Shown here: positions 50,490 to 59,840 of the stretch, one piece after another
How positions within the stretch are numbered: the first letter of the stretch is position 1
How the letters are laid out: every line of letters begins with the position of its first letter
Assembly (NCBI GenBank): GCA_025934735.1
Contig: JAICWP010000008.1
Coordinates: 1 to 64,000, forward strand
Length of the DNA: 64,000 nucleotides
DNA from: Terriglobales bacterium
Lineage (GTDB): Bacteria > Acidobacteriota > Terriglobia > Terriglobales > Acidobacteriaceae
Direction of reading: 5' to 3'
Notes under the pieces: generated by a model
Databases searched by the model: none
Told to the model about the DNA's origin: nothing
Seen by the model: the letters and a program-made list of their open reading frames with translations, nothing else
Translations under genes and position numbers: made by a program

Positions 50490-52025
50490 TTACTGCGCGT
50501 GCGCCGGCGGCGCGTACGGCTGCTTCAAGCCCTTCTCGGCGGCGTCTCTCGCCTGCGGATCCAGGTCCCCGCTGGTCAAAGCCGCGCGGTAGTGGTCCAG
50601 AGCCGCTTGCCGATTATCCTGCAAATCAAAGATTCTTCCGAGATAGATGTGCGACCAGGCCAGCACTCGCGGTTCCTTGCTGACCTCCACCGTGCGCGTG
50701 AAGTATTTGTTTGCCTGCGCCATGTCGCCCTTCATGGTAGCGGTGCGCGCCAGAATGAAATAGGCCCGTCCGGGATCGCCCTGCTGCTGGGTGAGTGACT
50801 GCTCGGCCAGCTGCTGCGCCCCGGCCAGATTGCCGCCCGCCAGATCCTTTTCCGCTTCGTCGAGCGGCGAAGGCTTGGGCGGCGCCAGGCGCACCACTTC
50901 CGGGTGCGCGCTCTTGGCGAACACCACGTTGCGCGCCACCTTCTTCTGGTGGTCCACGTCCATGTCGTAGAGCCAGTTGGGAAACGCGTCTTGCAGGCCG
51001 ACAGGCCCTTTTTCGAATTTGGGCAGCTGCTCGTAGAAATATTGGGTCAGAATATAGCCCTGCTGCATGGCCGCATCCACCGCCTGATCGCGCTGCGCTT
51101 CCACTTCCTTGCCCTTGCCCGGGATCATGCGTGCCTCGATGGCCTCAATCAGCGACTCCGTACACAGCAGGGTAGCGTCGCGCTTAAAAATTTCGTCCAT
51201 GGGAGCGGTTTGCACCAGTGGCAGCAGCGGTTCCAGGTGGCTCATGGCGGTCGGCCGCTTCATGGCCAAGGGATCAAGCACATAATGAAGGTAGGTGTGG
51301 CGGATCTGGTTGTATTGCAAGCTGCCGTGCGCGGGCGTGAGCACAATGTAGTATTCGCTGCCGTAGTTGCGCGCGTTCACCTGCCCCGGCGCTCCCAGCG
51401 GCGCCAGATAAATATTGAACTTGCGTCCCATGTAGCCGGCGATAGGCAGCCGAAGGTACAAGTCGGTGGACATCAGCAGCTTGGCGATGGGCTCGTGAAA
51501 CTGGGTGATCAGACCCTCGTACTGGCCCTGATGGCGCTGCCACAGGCTGTGCAGGTCGGCGGCCTTATAGAAGGAGGGCAGCAGGGGCACGATACCCAGC
51601 ACGTAGCCGGCATCGGGCGGCAGGTCAGCTTCCTTCATTTCTGGCTTGAAGTCGGGCGGCGGTCCCAGGGTTAGCGCCAGTGAGACGTACTGCGCCAGGT
51701 CGTGCGACTGGTCGCCCTGGCGGTGGTCGGCGTAGAACTGGCAAATCTGCCGGGTGGCCGCCTCTGCGTCCGGCGAGGCTTCGGTAGCCCGCGCCAGCTC
51801 GGAACGAATTTCGCGGCGCACCGGCTCGGATTGCGAAACTTCCTGGTCGTAGCCGCAGGTGTTCATGGCGGCCAGCACGGTAAACAGGGTTTCGCTGGTG
51901 TCCACCGTCGCCTTGGGGGTCATCTGGGAGGACGCTCTGGGTGCCAGGCATAGCTCGATCGCGCAGACCTGGACGAGCGCGCCCAGGAGCGCGACGCACC
52001 ACCAGCGCCGGAGCCTTAAATTCAG
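50490..52025 (-). CDS. secreted TPR-containing protein, probable CTG start
   Basis: The conventional reading begins at ATG 51923 (477 residues), but the same frame extends upstream with a signal-peptide-like segment (RRWWCVALLGALVQVCA). A strong GGGAGG at 52033-52038 lies seven bases from a CTG at 52025, so I choose 52025 (511 residues). The middle (about 190-280) has a metalloprotease-like feel (HTYLHYVLDPLA) but no clear HExxH. C-terminal TPRs cover about 390-500. It is the first gene of the run to rnc. Function unknown. Confidence 0.62.
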   Translation of the reverse strand: MNLRLRRWWCVALLGALVQVCAIELCLAPRASSQMTPKATVDTSETLFTVLAAMNTCGYDQEVSQSEPVRREIRSELARATEASPDAEAATRQICQFYADHRQGDQSHDLAQYVSLALTLGPPPDFKPEMKEADLPPDAGYVLGIVPLLPSFYKAADLHSLWQRHQGQYEGLITQFHEPIAKLLMSTDLYLRLPIAGYMGRKFNIYLAPLGAPGQVNARNYGSEYYIVLTPAHGSLQYNQIRHTYLHYVLDPLAMKRPTAMSHLEPLLPLVQTAPMDEIFKRDATLLCTESLIEAIEARMIPGKGKEVEAQRDQAVDAAMQQGYILTQYFYEQLPKFEKGPVGLQDAFPNWLYDMDVDHQKKVARNVVFAKSAHPEVVRLAPPKPSPLDEAEKDLAGGNLAGAQQLAEQSLTQQQGDPGRAYFILARTATMKGDMAQANKYFTRTVEVSKEPRVLAWSHIYLGRIFDLQDNRQAALDHYRAALTSGDLDPQARDAAEKGLKQPYAPPAHAQ

Positions 52026-52370
52026 GAAAATGCCTCCCGCAGACGGGTAAAAGCTAGGGGAACACTAGCCTAAGTTTACGGACTAAGCGGCAGGGGGTCA
52101 AACCGGGGGAGGGATAGGAGACAGAGCCGTTCGAAAGTGCCCACTGGGGGCGGGGAGGGGATTAAAACGTGCTGAGGGGATTCCTGGACGGTCATTAAGA
52201 AGGATTTAAGCGGGTCCCTGGAATCTTGCGGTTTGTCAAACCATTCCTGCTCAAACCTCTCGATACGCGACACTTTTATGGCGAACAAATAGCGAACATG
52301 CTAGAATCCCTTCGATTTCTTCGGGGCCGTTTCTCAGATCCGCATTCCAATTCAGTTGAGGAAACAACCC
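52026..52370. other. 345-base stretch upstream of the rnc operon-like run
   Basis: No supported gene. The divergent genes on each side imply promoters here. A 70-codon minus frame (52076-52288) lacks a ribosome site and looks like chance coding. The bases CACTTTTATGGCG near 52270 are the most AT-rich patch. Confidence 0.4.
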
Positions 52371-52907
52371 ATGAACACGCGTTTCACCATTCTCACCTGC
52401 ATAATGCTTTTGCTTGAGATTGCGTTATTGGCAAGAGCCCAAGTGGATATAGCGAAGCCCGCGCCCGAGCTAAAGAAACTCGACTACTTCGCTGGCACAT
52501 GGACCGCACGAGGCCGCATAAACCCGGGACCGATGGGCCCGGGCGGAAAATTCACAGGAACAAACCACGTCCAGTGGATGGATGGGGCATTCTTTCTGGT
52601 GACCCACTCCGAGTTCAATGGCGCCATGGGCAAAGGCACGGAAACGGCATACATGGGCTACGACAGCAACGCCAAGATGTACACCTACGACTCGTTCAAC
52701 TCCCTTGGCGAAGCGGACCACGCCAAAGGCACTGTGCACGGAGACACTTGGAGATGGCAGAGCGACACAAGGATCGGCCCACAAACCATAAAAGGACGAC
52801 TCACTATTAGGATGCTTTCGGCCACGACTTACAGGTTCAAGTTCGAAACGTCGACCGATGGCACCACCTGGAACACCGTACTGGAAGGCAGAGATACGAA
52901 GAAATAG
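52371..52907 (+). CDS. secreted DUF1579-like protein
   Basis: The product is 178 residues from the ATG at 52371, behind GAGGAAACAACCC. A signal peptide (about 5-23) precedes a lipocalin-like beta-barrel pattern with LKKLDYFAGTWTARGRINPG, then YMGYDSNAKMYTYDSF and TYRFKFETSTDGTTWN, as in the DUF1579/DUF1579-type small-ligand-binding family. It is periplasmic. Function unknown. Confidence 0.72.
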   Translation: MNTRFTILTCIMLLLEIALLARAQVDIAKPAPELKKLDYFAGTWTARGRINPGPMGPGGKFTGTNHVQWMDGAFFLVTHSEFNGAMGKGTETAYMGYDSNAKMYTYDSFNSLGEADHAKGTVHGDTWRWQSDTRIGPQTIKGRLTIRMLSATTYRFKFETSTDGTTWNTVLEGRDTKK

Positions 52908-53068
52908 ATCGCCACCGAGTGTCAAAGGCGGAGCGATAAGCTACTCGACCCAGTGTGGGCCGATCGCGGCACACTGCAACATATCTCGCTCGCCAATCGC
53001 ATCGTGAAAAGAACGCGAGAAGCGAGAAGAATTGGTTATCCGCGAAGAGTGTGGCGGGCTGCGCTCGT

Positions 53069-53461
53069 TCACGCAACTTCTTGCGCAACTGCCTCTCGTT
53101 TTGCTGGCAGAAGCGCTAACAGGACGCCTCCGATCACAAGGAATAGGATCACATCAGCAAAGTTCCTGTGGACTGCGTGAATCCAGCCTTCCACGGTTTG
53201 AATAGCCATTACCATGCCATGGGAGATATTCCACCAAGCTGCCAGAGCAATCATGGAGCGATGCTCAGATGGTCTCCTTGCAGCCACGAGTAGAAAGACC
53301 CCGATCGGAATAAAGAAGCTCAGAAACATCGGCTCGACCTCGTTCTTCCGCTCCAAAAGCCAACTGGAATGCCGCAGATCCATATATAGAAAATAAATTA
53401 GGGCCAGATTCAACAGCCCCACGATTACTAGGACGATCTGTGTTAGGCGTTCTCTTTTCAC
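53069..53461 (-). CDS. small multi-pass membrane protein (DUF6632-like)
   Basis: The product is 130 residues from the GTG at 53461, with GAGGTCAAT upstream; the frame is open to 53605 but that part lacks support. Four membrane segments are visible (for example TQIVLVIVGLLNLALIYFLY, then FLSFFIPIGVFLLVA). No catalytic motif is seen. It resembles small membrane proteins annotated as DUF6632, a tentative match. The next gene, 294 bases upstream, is another four-helix membrane protein. Confidence 0.6.
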   Translation of the reverse strand: MKRERLTQIVLVIVGLLNLALIYFLYMDLRHSSWLLERKNEVEPMFLSFFIPIGVFLLVAARRPSEHRSMIALAAWWNISHGMVMAIQTVEGWIHAVHRNFADVILFLVIGGVLLALLPAKREAVAQEVA

Positions 53462-53754
53462 ATTGACCTCATGTGAGCGAATTTTGTTGCGAGCCCAGCA
53501 GCCACTCACCAGAGGATTCACAAAGTAGCATAGAGGAAAGGAAGAACAAAATCTGCAAAGACGCTGCTGATCCATCGCGTGGAGATACTCAAACCAGACA
53601 GTCAACGTTCATGAACAGGCGATAACGCTCATCGACCCTGCCGTTCGCGGTCGGTACTGTGGCCTCCAAAGGCATGCATCGTTTGGTGCATTTTGAGCAA
53701 TCAAGTTAAGAAGAAGTGATCCCAGCTTCTGGTTGGCGGACGACCCGCTCCAAA

Positions 53755-54177
53755 CTAACTGCCGGCTCCAGCCGCTCTGCTGGCTTCAGCCGCTGACCAG
53801 GTCCACGCCTGCCAGATGATGACCGAGGTGGCCACAGTTTCGATGGTTGCGAAGAACAAGTACTCAGGAAAAGCGGGCGGCCTGCCCCATCCAGCCAGAG
53901 GCGGAACGAAGGTCAGGAAACCGTTGACGAGGGTCAAAATGACACCCGCGATGATATTCGCCAGCCGGTTCGCTCTGAACGGAAGCAGTCGGCACGCCAG
54001 AATCATGGCGATGGGTATTTCCATCAAGACTGCTGAACCCATCAGCGCCCATGGGGAGAGAGGCTCGAATGACTTCTGCGTGCCAGCAATAGCGAACAGG
54101 GCAACGACGTCCGCATACAGGTAGTTCAATAACGCGAAGATCCACAATAAGGACAACCGCTCCTTTGTGTCGTGCAT
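53755..54177 (-). CDS. small multi-pass membrane protein (DUF6326-like)
   Basis: The product is 140 residues. TAGGAGGTTGAC precedes the ATG at 54177, a very strong site. Four membrane segments are present, beginning LLWIFALLNYLYADVVALF and ending EYLFFATIETVATSVIIW. The Asp in NYLYADV and the LPFRANRLANI loop resemble the DUF6326 family. Function unknown. Confidence 0.65.
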   Translation of the reverse strand: MHDTKERLSLLWIFALLNYLYADVVALFAIAGTQKSFEPLSPWALMGSAVLMEIPIAMILACRLLPFRANRLANIIAGVILTLVNGFLTFVPPLAGWGRPPAFPEYLFFATIETVATSVIIWQAWTWSAAEASRAAGAGS

Positions 54178-54902
54178 GTCAACCTCCTACGGAACAGCAA
54201 TACAGGATATCGGTGGCTCCCCGCCGGGCCCGACTTCACTCAGATCAACCTGCATCTCCTGTGCTGGTTTGGAATCTTCGCCACGCCATTTTGGTTCGAC
54301 GCGTACCGATGCCGCAGGTTACACGATAATTGACGAGAACAGGTGTTAGCTGATGGCCTGCCTGGCGCTGTCCTCGTCAAACCGGGGTACTGTTGGCAAG
54401 GACCAAAAGTACGACACCTGGTTGGCCCATGTGCATCCCACCCGCATAAGCACTGGCTTAGGCGCATGCGATGTGCGCAATCGAGAGACGACAATGGCTA
54501 AAACGAATGCCACATCGCACCAACGCGCAGCGCTCGCTGCGCTCACACGCGGAGCCAGTAGGGTGCAATTCTTTGCGCAGTAGTACGCACGAGAGCCAAT
54601 GTTCCTTTGTTTTGTCCACACTGCAGTGACAGCACAATACCGTGTGGCTCAACGCAGGCTGCTGGCCGACGGCGCAGTCGACGCCGGCTGTGCAAAAAAC
54701 GCATTGAAACGCTTGACATTTGTCCATTTGGATGTAAATTCCGGTTTGCTTTGGGGCCAAACGGGCTCGTTTGGTCCTGCTCCGGAATTTTTCCACCGTT
54801 ACCAATACCTGGGCCATTAGCACGCAGTCCCGCATGCGGTGCTGCTTGACGCGTCCGGTATGCTTCCGACTTATCCGCGACGCACTTAAAGGAGTGAACG
54901 AC
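54178..54902. other. 725-base gene-poor stretch, lower GC than neighbours
   Basis: No convincing gene was found. Several short frames are present on both strands but none has a ribosome site. The base composition is more even than in the flanking genes. The last part contains the promoter-like sequence at 54713-54740 and the ribosome site of the 554-residue secreted gene. Confidence 0.45.
54713..54740 (+). promoter_or_regulatory. sigma-70-like promoter upstream of the secreted 554-aa gene
   Basis: TTGACA at 54713-54718, a 16-base spacer, and TAAATT at 54735-54740 (four of six to TATAAT). It lies about 160 bases before the start at 54903. The -35 is perfect and the -10 weak. Confidence 0.4.
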
Positions 54903-56567
54903 ATGTGCAAGCCAATTTGCCTGTCCACGGTTATCTTGCTTTTTTCACTCACTGCTCTCGGTCAGACCTCGACCTTTCGCCAGAAAACGATTTCGTGCGA
55001 TGACCCAAGTGGGATTTTCTGCACCGAGGCCTACGACTATGTGGGATATAACGGCGCCTACACTGGCCACGACGAACCCTCAGTTCTGTTTTACTCAAAC
55101 GCTTCAGGTTCCGGGAACACCATGGTTTACCTGATGCAATTGCCCAAGGATCCGCCGACTTTGCCCAAACAGGACGGTACGGGCGGAACATTCAACTTCC
55201 AGTTGCACCCGGCTTTCTGGGTGGGCATGGCTATGTGCGATGACCAGTCTGCGCCCAACCCCGGAGGTTCTTATATCGGCCCAAACATACCCTGCAGCCC
55301 GAATAGCGACGTCAATATTTTTGACGGCTCAGACCCGACCAAGGCCAATTACATCGGCAAACACCCAGGCGCTGGATTCATGGAAATGCAGTTCTATCCT
55401 CCGGGTTGGGTTAACGGCGCCGACCCGACCAGGTGGGCTTCGGCGTTGAATATTGACAGCTTGTCGGAGAACATGAACACGGGGCTGGGTAATAATGCCG
55501 CCTGCGGCGGACCTGTTGAGTACGTGAATTTTGCATTCATTACCAAGGATGGCGTTCCGACGGGCCCTCCCGGTCCGCTACTCCAGAACAACAGCACCTT
55601 TACGCCGAATGCGGACACACTCTTTTACAATCCGGGTGACGTGCTCCGCGTCACTCTGCAGGACACGGGGCACGGGCTGAAGATAACGATTGACGACCTG
55701 ACCAGCGGCGAGAGTGGCTTCATGGTCGCCAGCGCCGGCAATGGCTTCGCGGAAATCCTGTACGATCCCACAGGGCACAACTGCAATCCGAAAAGCCACA
55801 ACTTGCTCACCGATTTTCATCCCATGTACGCCAGTTCCAGCGAGCACACTCGAGTGCCATGGGCCGCGCATACCTATAACATTGCGTTTTCCGATGAAAT
55901 CGGCCACTTCGAATACTGCAGCACCGTCAGCGCGGAAGGAGGTTCTTGTACTTCGGGCTCTAGCGATGCCGCCGGCCTCGATGAGAACTTCTGTTTCGAT
56001 GCCGCCTACGCCTCAGAGTTCGGGCTGATTCCGATCGGGGGATGCCTGGATTCGGATGTTGAGTTTGACGGTGTCCCGTACCAGCTCGTCTGGCCGGGCA
56101 CCTCCACCAGCGCTTCCCAGGATTTGCGGCTCCATGCTCGGCCGGTTGTGTTCACCAGCCCACGTTTCACCGCTTCCGACGGTTCGCTGCAGAATTACAG
56201 CCGGGTGGCATTCGAGGCTAACCTGCCGCGCATTGAGTTCGCCACCAATCCTCCATGCCAGCGGCACATCTCCAATCCCGCCGACGCGAGTCCGGGGGCC
56301 GGCTGCGTCGATCCGCCCACTGGCGCAAACTTCTATCCCATTTTCAGCACTACCGGGGGAAGCAGCAAGTGTAGCTGGCAACTTGGTGGCGCGAGCATTC
56401 CCGGCACCACTAACGCCTTCGGCGGTACCTCGACTGCGGAATACGGTGGTCTGCTCGCCTCCGGTTATCCCGCAGCTAACGGACAGCCCACGTTCCGGTA
56501 CAACAACTTCCGCAATGTGCTCAACAGCAATCCTTGCGCTTCGTCAGGCACCCTTGCCGCTCAATGA
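54903..56567 (+). CDS. secreted protein of unknown function (554 aa)
   Basis: The product is 554 residues from the ATG at 54903 behind AAAGGAGTGAACGAC; the frame is open from a GTG at 54771. A signal peptide (about 3-20) is followed by a Gly/Asn/Ser-rich, cysteine-containing chain with at least a dozen Cys, which suggests disulfides. GAGFMEMQFYPPGW and QLHPAFWVGMAMCDDQS are striking conserved-looking segments, and LRVTLQDTGHGLKITIDDLTSG resembles a lectin-like beta-sandwich. I do not recognise a family. A rho-independent terminator follows 27 bases after the stop, so it is monocistronic. Confidence 0.75.
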   Translation: MCKPICLSTVILLFSLTALGQTSTFRQKTISCDDPSGIFCTEAYDYVGYNGAYTGHDEPSVLFYSNASGSGNTMVYLMQLPKDPPTLPKQDGTGGTFNFQLHPAFWVGMAMCDDQSAPNPGGSYIGPNIPCSPNSDVNIFDGSDPTKANYIGKHPGAGFMEMQFYPPGWVNGADPTRWASALNIDSLSENMNTGLGNNAACGGPVEYVNFAFITKDGVPTGPPGPLLQNNSTFTPNADTLFYNPGDVLRVTLQDTGHGLKITIDDLTSGESGFMVASAGNGFAEILYDPTGHNCNPKSHNLLTDFHPMYASSSEHTRVPWAAHTYNIAFSDEIGHFEYCSTVSAEGGSCTSGSSDAAGLDENFCFDAAYASEFGLIPIGGCLDSDVEFDGVPYQLVWPGTSTSASQDLRLHARPVVFTSPRFTASDGSLQNYSRVAFEANLPRIEFATNPPCQRHISNPADASPGAGCVDPPTGANFYPIFSTTGGSSKCSWQLGGASIPGTTNAFGGTSTAEYGGLLASGYPAANGQPTFRYNNFRNVLNSNPCASSGTLAAQ

Positions 56568-56593
56568 GCGGATCAGATGATTCGAACGTTCGA

Positions 56594-56619
56594 GGGCGGC
56601 ATAAAGCCGCCCTTTTTTT
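56594..56619 (+). terminator. rho-independent terminator
   Basis: GGGCGGC (56594-56600), loop ATAAA, GCCGCCC (56606-56612), then seven T's. A perfect 7-base GC stem just after the secreted 554-residue gene. Confidence 0.9.
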
Positions 56620-56942
56620 GCGCTGGATTGGCACTACGCGACACAAACGCGGTCCCATTCAAGTCATGTATTACCACCCGGCGAATCCGACAGATCCCGC
56701 CACAATTACTCTGGCCCGGGGGCCGATGACGAGGTTTGTACTGACATCACAGCGATCGGCGCTGATCAACCCCCGGCAGAATGGCCCGGTGTCGCTCTAT
56801 TCCTGAGTACCCGCCGGGATAACCAGCCCAACCAGCCGCGCATCCATCCTATAGTTAGCTGGTGACATCGCCTGCTGTCATGTGATATCAGACGGAGCCC
56901 AACCTGCTTTCCGTTTCGCCGCGCTCTTCCAAGGAGGTGGCT
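56620..56942. other. 323-base gene-free stretch
   Basis: No gene with a ribosome site. It separates the terminator from the next small gene and probably holds its promoter. Strings such as TACTGACATCACAG may be promoter elements, but no clear pair is visible. Confidence 0.4.
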
Positions 56943-57206
56943 ATGCAGGTTTCCAATCTTCGCGTCGAAAGTGCCGGGTTCCCTATAAGCGATTACCGCA
57001 TCCTCGGATCTGACCTTGAGTTCCGCACCCTTAATGCCAGCGGCCATTCCTATCCCGAGGGCCGCAGCGACTGGAGGCGGCTCTCCACCGACGAGATTGC
57101 GCTGCACTTCAGGTTGAATACCGTTGTCAGCCAATGGCTAACCGATAAGCTGACCAGGTCGCAACAGGACGAAGAAGGCCAGCACCCGTCAATTCGCGCG
57201 GCGTAG
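56943..57206 (+). CDS. small hypothetical protein (87 aa)
   Basis: The product is 87 residues from the ATG at 56943, with CAAGGAGGTGGCT upstream, an excellent site. It is soluble and charged, with no recognised motif (VSNLRVESAGFPISDYRI and DWRRLSTDEIALHFRL). An inverted repeat that could terminate it follows at 57264. Confidence 0.55.
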   Translation: MQVSNLRVESAGFPISDYRILGSDLEFRTLNASGHSYPEGRSDWRRLSTDEIALHFRLNTVVSQWLTDKLTRSQQDEEGQHPSIRAA

Positions 57207-57263
57207 GCCAGCAGCCGCCGAGGCAAAGCCGAGAAAGCCACCCCCCCCTGCGGCGGCGTTCCG

Positions 57264-57303
57264 AAGGTAACTTGCGATCGATTAGGCCCGAAGGTTACCT
57301 TTT
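57264..57303 (+). terminator. weak terminator-like inverted repeat
   Basis: AAGGTAAC at 57264-57271 pairs with GTTACCTT at 57294-57301, loop 22 bases, followed by TTT. The stem is short and the T run weak, so it may not function. Confidence 0.4.
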
Positions 57304-57317
57304 GCGCACCCCTGACC

Positions 57318-59840
57318 ATGGCTCGGCCTTCTCCACAAAAGGCGGCGTCGTTTCCTCTCAGAGATTTTCTCCTTATCTCCCTGTGGTGGGGATTGCTGAC
57401 CGGCCTGGGCGAGGGCTACCTGGCGCCCAGTTACGTCTGGCGCGACCTGATGCGAGCCGGTGTTGAGTTTGAGCCACTCTTGTTCGTGGCGGTGGCGCTC
57501 ATCGTAATCGCACGCCAGAGCTGCCGGACCCTGAGTTCTGAAGACGTGACCCTGGCCACGTTTATGTTTTCCGGGCTGGCCGTGTTCGCCTGCCTGAGCC
57601 GCTCCCAGTACGCTTCGGTCAAGATCATCCCTGCCGTGGACGCGATTACCGCGGCTTTGCTGTTTACGTTGTTGTCACTAAGGCGGGGCATCACGCTCGT
57701 GCGCTGGCAAAAGCGCACTCTGCCCGTCCTGCTGCTGCTGGCACTGGGGTGCATTGTCGGGTTTCCTATCCAGCGGCGCCTGCAGGAGAGGCGCGCCATC
57801 TCACAACTGCCCAGCATCTCTGCCGCTGCACCCAACGTGCTGGTGATCGTAGTGGACACGTTGCGTGCCGACCACCTTTCCACCTACGGGTACGCGCGGC
57901 CGACCAGCCCGCATCTGACCCAACTGGCCGCCCAGGGCACTCTGTTTGAAAATGCGATCGCGCCTTCCTCCTGGACTTTGCCGGTGCACGCGTCGTTGCT
58001 CACCGGACTCTATCCGCACGCGCACCACGCCGATAACGATAACGCACTGCTGGGCCGGAACTACCCTGTCTTGGGAGAAGAATTCACGGCGCGCGGCTAC
58101 CGTACGGCGGCATTCTCCGCCAACACCCTGCTATTTTCCCGCCGCCATGGGTTTGGCCGTGGCTTCGTTCATTTCGAAGATGCATTCCAATCGCCGGGCA
58201 GCAGCTTCGGGCGGACCTTCTATGGCAACCTCATCAAGAACCTGCTCTACCGCCTGCAGTTGAAGCCCGACCTATTCGGCCGGCGCAACGCCGCGGACAT
58301 TAACCAGCACGCCTTGCGCTGGATTGACGGCAGTCACCGCCCATTTTTTGTTGTCCTGAATTATCTGGACGTTCACGATCCTTATCGGCCGCCTGAGCCC
58401 TATCTGCATCGCTACACCGCAATGAAGGATCCCCGAAGCCGCGCTTCGGAGAGTTGGGAGTGGTTCGAGCACCTCACCCCGGAGCAGCGTCAAGGCGTAA
58501 TGGATGCCTATGACGGCGCCATCAATTACGCGGATGACCACATACAGGAACTAATGGACCAGTTGCGGCGGCGCGGCCTGGACCGCAATACCCTGGTGGT
58601 GATCACCTCCGATCACGGGGAGAGTTTTGGCGAGCATGGGCTCATGAACCACGGCAACGGCCTATACCGCGAGGTTATCCATGTGCCGCTCATTTTCTGG
58701 GCGCCCGGGAGAATTCCGGCGGGAAAGAGAATTGCCACGCCTGTAAGCCTCACGTCCGTGGCTGCTACCCTTCTGGAGGAGACCGGCGAAAGACAACACC
58801 CCCATTTCCCTCAAGGCTCTCTGTTCGGCTTCTGGAACGGACAGGGTTCTCCCTCTGCCCTGGCGGATCCGATCTCCGAACTGGCCCAACTAAACTGGAA
58901 CCCGAAGTACCCCGACTACTACGGGCCCATGCAATCCATCAGCACGGCACACTGGCACTATATTCAGGGCGGAAAATTCGGCGACCAGCTCTTTGCCTGC
59001 TGTGCCGATGAACCGGAAAAGCTGGACCTGGCGGGCACCGTAATCGGCCAGGAACTGAAGACGCGCTTTGACCGCGAGCTGGCATCCGCCACCAGCGATT
59101 ACGTCGCAGCCGCGGAAACGCGAGCCAGTTCAGGCAACACTTACCATCTGGAGTTTGTACCGGCGCAGCTGGCCCTTGCCGACTTCAATCACAACGGCAA
59201 CGTGGACATCATGGTGCGGGGCAGAGACCGCGGCCAGATCGCGTTGCTTCTGGGCGACGGCAAAGGCGGGTTTCAGCCGGCTTCCCACCCACGCCGCATT
59301 CTAAAAAGCTTTATGGCGCTGCGCCGTGCCGGACCTGAGCGCAGCCTCCCATCTCTCCTGAACACCTCAGCCGCGAACTCTCCTACTCTTGAGCTGGCCG
59401 GCACATCAGAGCTGAAAACTTCGTCCACCCGATTGCAGGCGGGCATAGCCGACGTAAACGGAGATGGCTTGGAGGACGTGGTGCTGGAGAACGTCCAAGG
59501 GCAGGAGTCCGCCTGGTTGAGGGCCAGTGCGGATGGCAAATTCTACTTCACTAAAGCGGGAGGTCAGCCAGCGAAACTGGAATTGAACCAAACGGTGAGC
59601 CTTGCACTCGGCGACATTGTTGGCAATGGATTGGAAGATTTAGCCTTTGCTGACGAGGCCCACAATAGCCTCGTGTTTCTCCTGGCGACCCACCCGGGAG
59701 TATTCACCAAAATGATTCTGCCGCTAAAGGACCAGCATCCTAGCACGATTGGGCTCGCCGACCTCAACCATAATGGCAAGGCCGATCTGGTGGTCCTGAG
59801 CCGAGCCGACAAGTCGGTCACCGTCATTCCCAGTTTGTGA
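57318..59840 (+). CDS. membrane sulfatase-superfamily hydrolase with FG-GAP-like repeats
   Basis: The product is 840 residues. Four membrane segments lie within about 16-150. A sulfatase/alkaline-phosphatase-superfamily domain covers about 172-560: metal ligand D180 in NVLVIVVDTLRADHLS, and SDHGESFGEHGLMNHG later. The usual formylglycine motif CxPxR is absent; SSWTLPVHASLLTG (T220) takes its place, so the enzyme is not a classical sulfatase. Four repeats of the VCBS/FG-GAP type follow (ADFNHNGNVDIMV, ADVNGDGLEDVVL, LADLNHNGKADLVVL). It probably acts outside the membrane on a lipid or polymer phosphate or sulfate ester. Confidence 0.78.
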   Translation: MARPSPQKAASFPLRDFLLISLWWGLLTGLGEGYLAPSYVWRDLMRAGVEFEPLLFVAVALIVIARQSCRTLSSEDVTLATFMFSGLAVFACLSRSQYASVKIIPAVDAITAALLFTLLSLRRGITLVRWQKRTLPVLLLLALGCIVGFPIQRRLQERRAISQLPSISAAAPNVLVIVVDTLRADHLSTYGYARPTSPHLTQLAAQGTLFENAIAPSSWTLPVHASLLTGLYPHAHHADNDNALLGRNYPVLGEEFTARGYRTAAFSANTLLFSRRHGFGRGFVHFEDAFQSPGSSFGRTFYGNLIKNLLYRLQLKPDLFGRRNAADINQHALRWIDGSHRPFFVVLNYLDVHDPYRPPEPYLHRYTAMKDPRSRASESWEWFEHLTPEQRQGVMDAYDGAINYADDHIQELMDQLRRRGLDRNTLVVITSDHGESFGEHGLMNHGNGLYREVIHVPLIFWAPGRIPAGKRIATPVSLTSVAATLLEETGERQHPHFPQGSLFGFWNGQGSPSALADPISELAQLNWNPKYPDYYGPMQSISTAHWHYIQGGKFGDQLFACCADEPEKLDLAGTVIGQELKTRFDRELASATSDYVAAAETRASSGNTYHLEFVPAQLALADFNHNGNVDIMVRGRDRGQIALLLGDGKGGFQPASHPRRILKSFMALRRAGPERSLPSLLNTSAANSPTLELAGTSELKTSSTRLQAGIADVNGDGLEDVVLENVQGQESAWLRASADGKFYFTKAGGQPAKLELNQTVSLALGDIVGNGLEDLAFADEAHNSLVFLLATHPGVFTKMILPLKDQHPSTIGLADLNHNGKADLVVLSRADKSVTVIPSL

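Noticed and set aside
52076-52288. 70-codon minus-strand frame upstream of the DUF1579-like gene
   Set aside because: No ribosome site, no conserved-looking sequence, and a chance frame of this length is expected.
54458-54952. 164-codon minus-strand frame in the gene-poor stretch
   Set aside because: It overlaps the start of the secreted gene on the other strand, lacks a ribosome site and shows no fold pattern.
56534-56806. 90-codon plus-strand frame crossing the terminator
   Set aside because: It runs through a strong rho-independent terminator and overlaps the end of the secreted gene.
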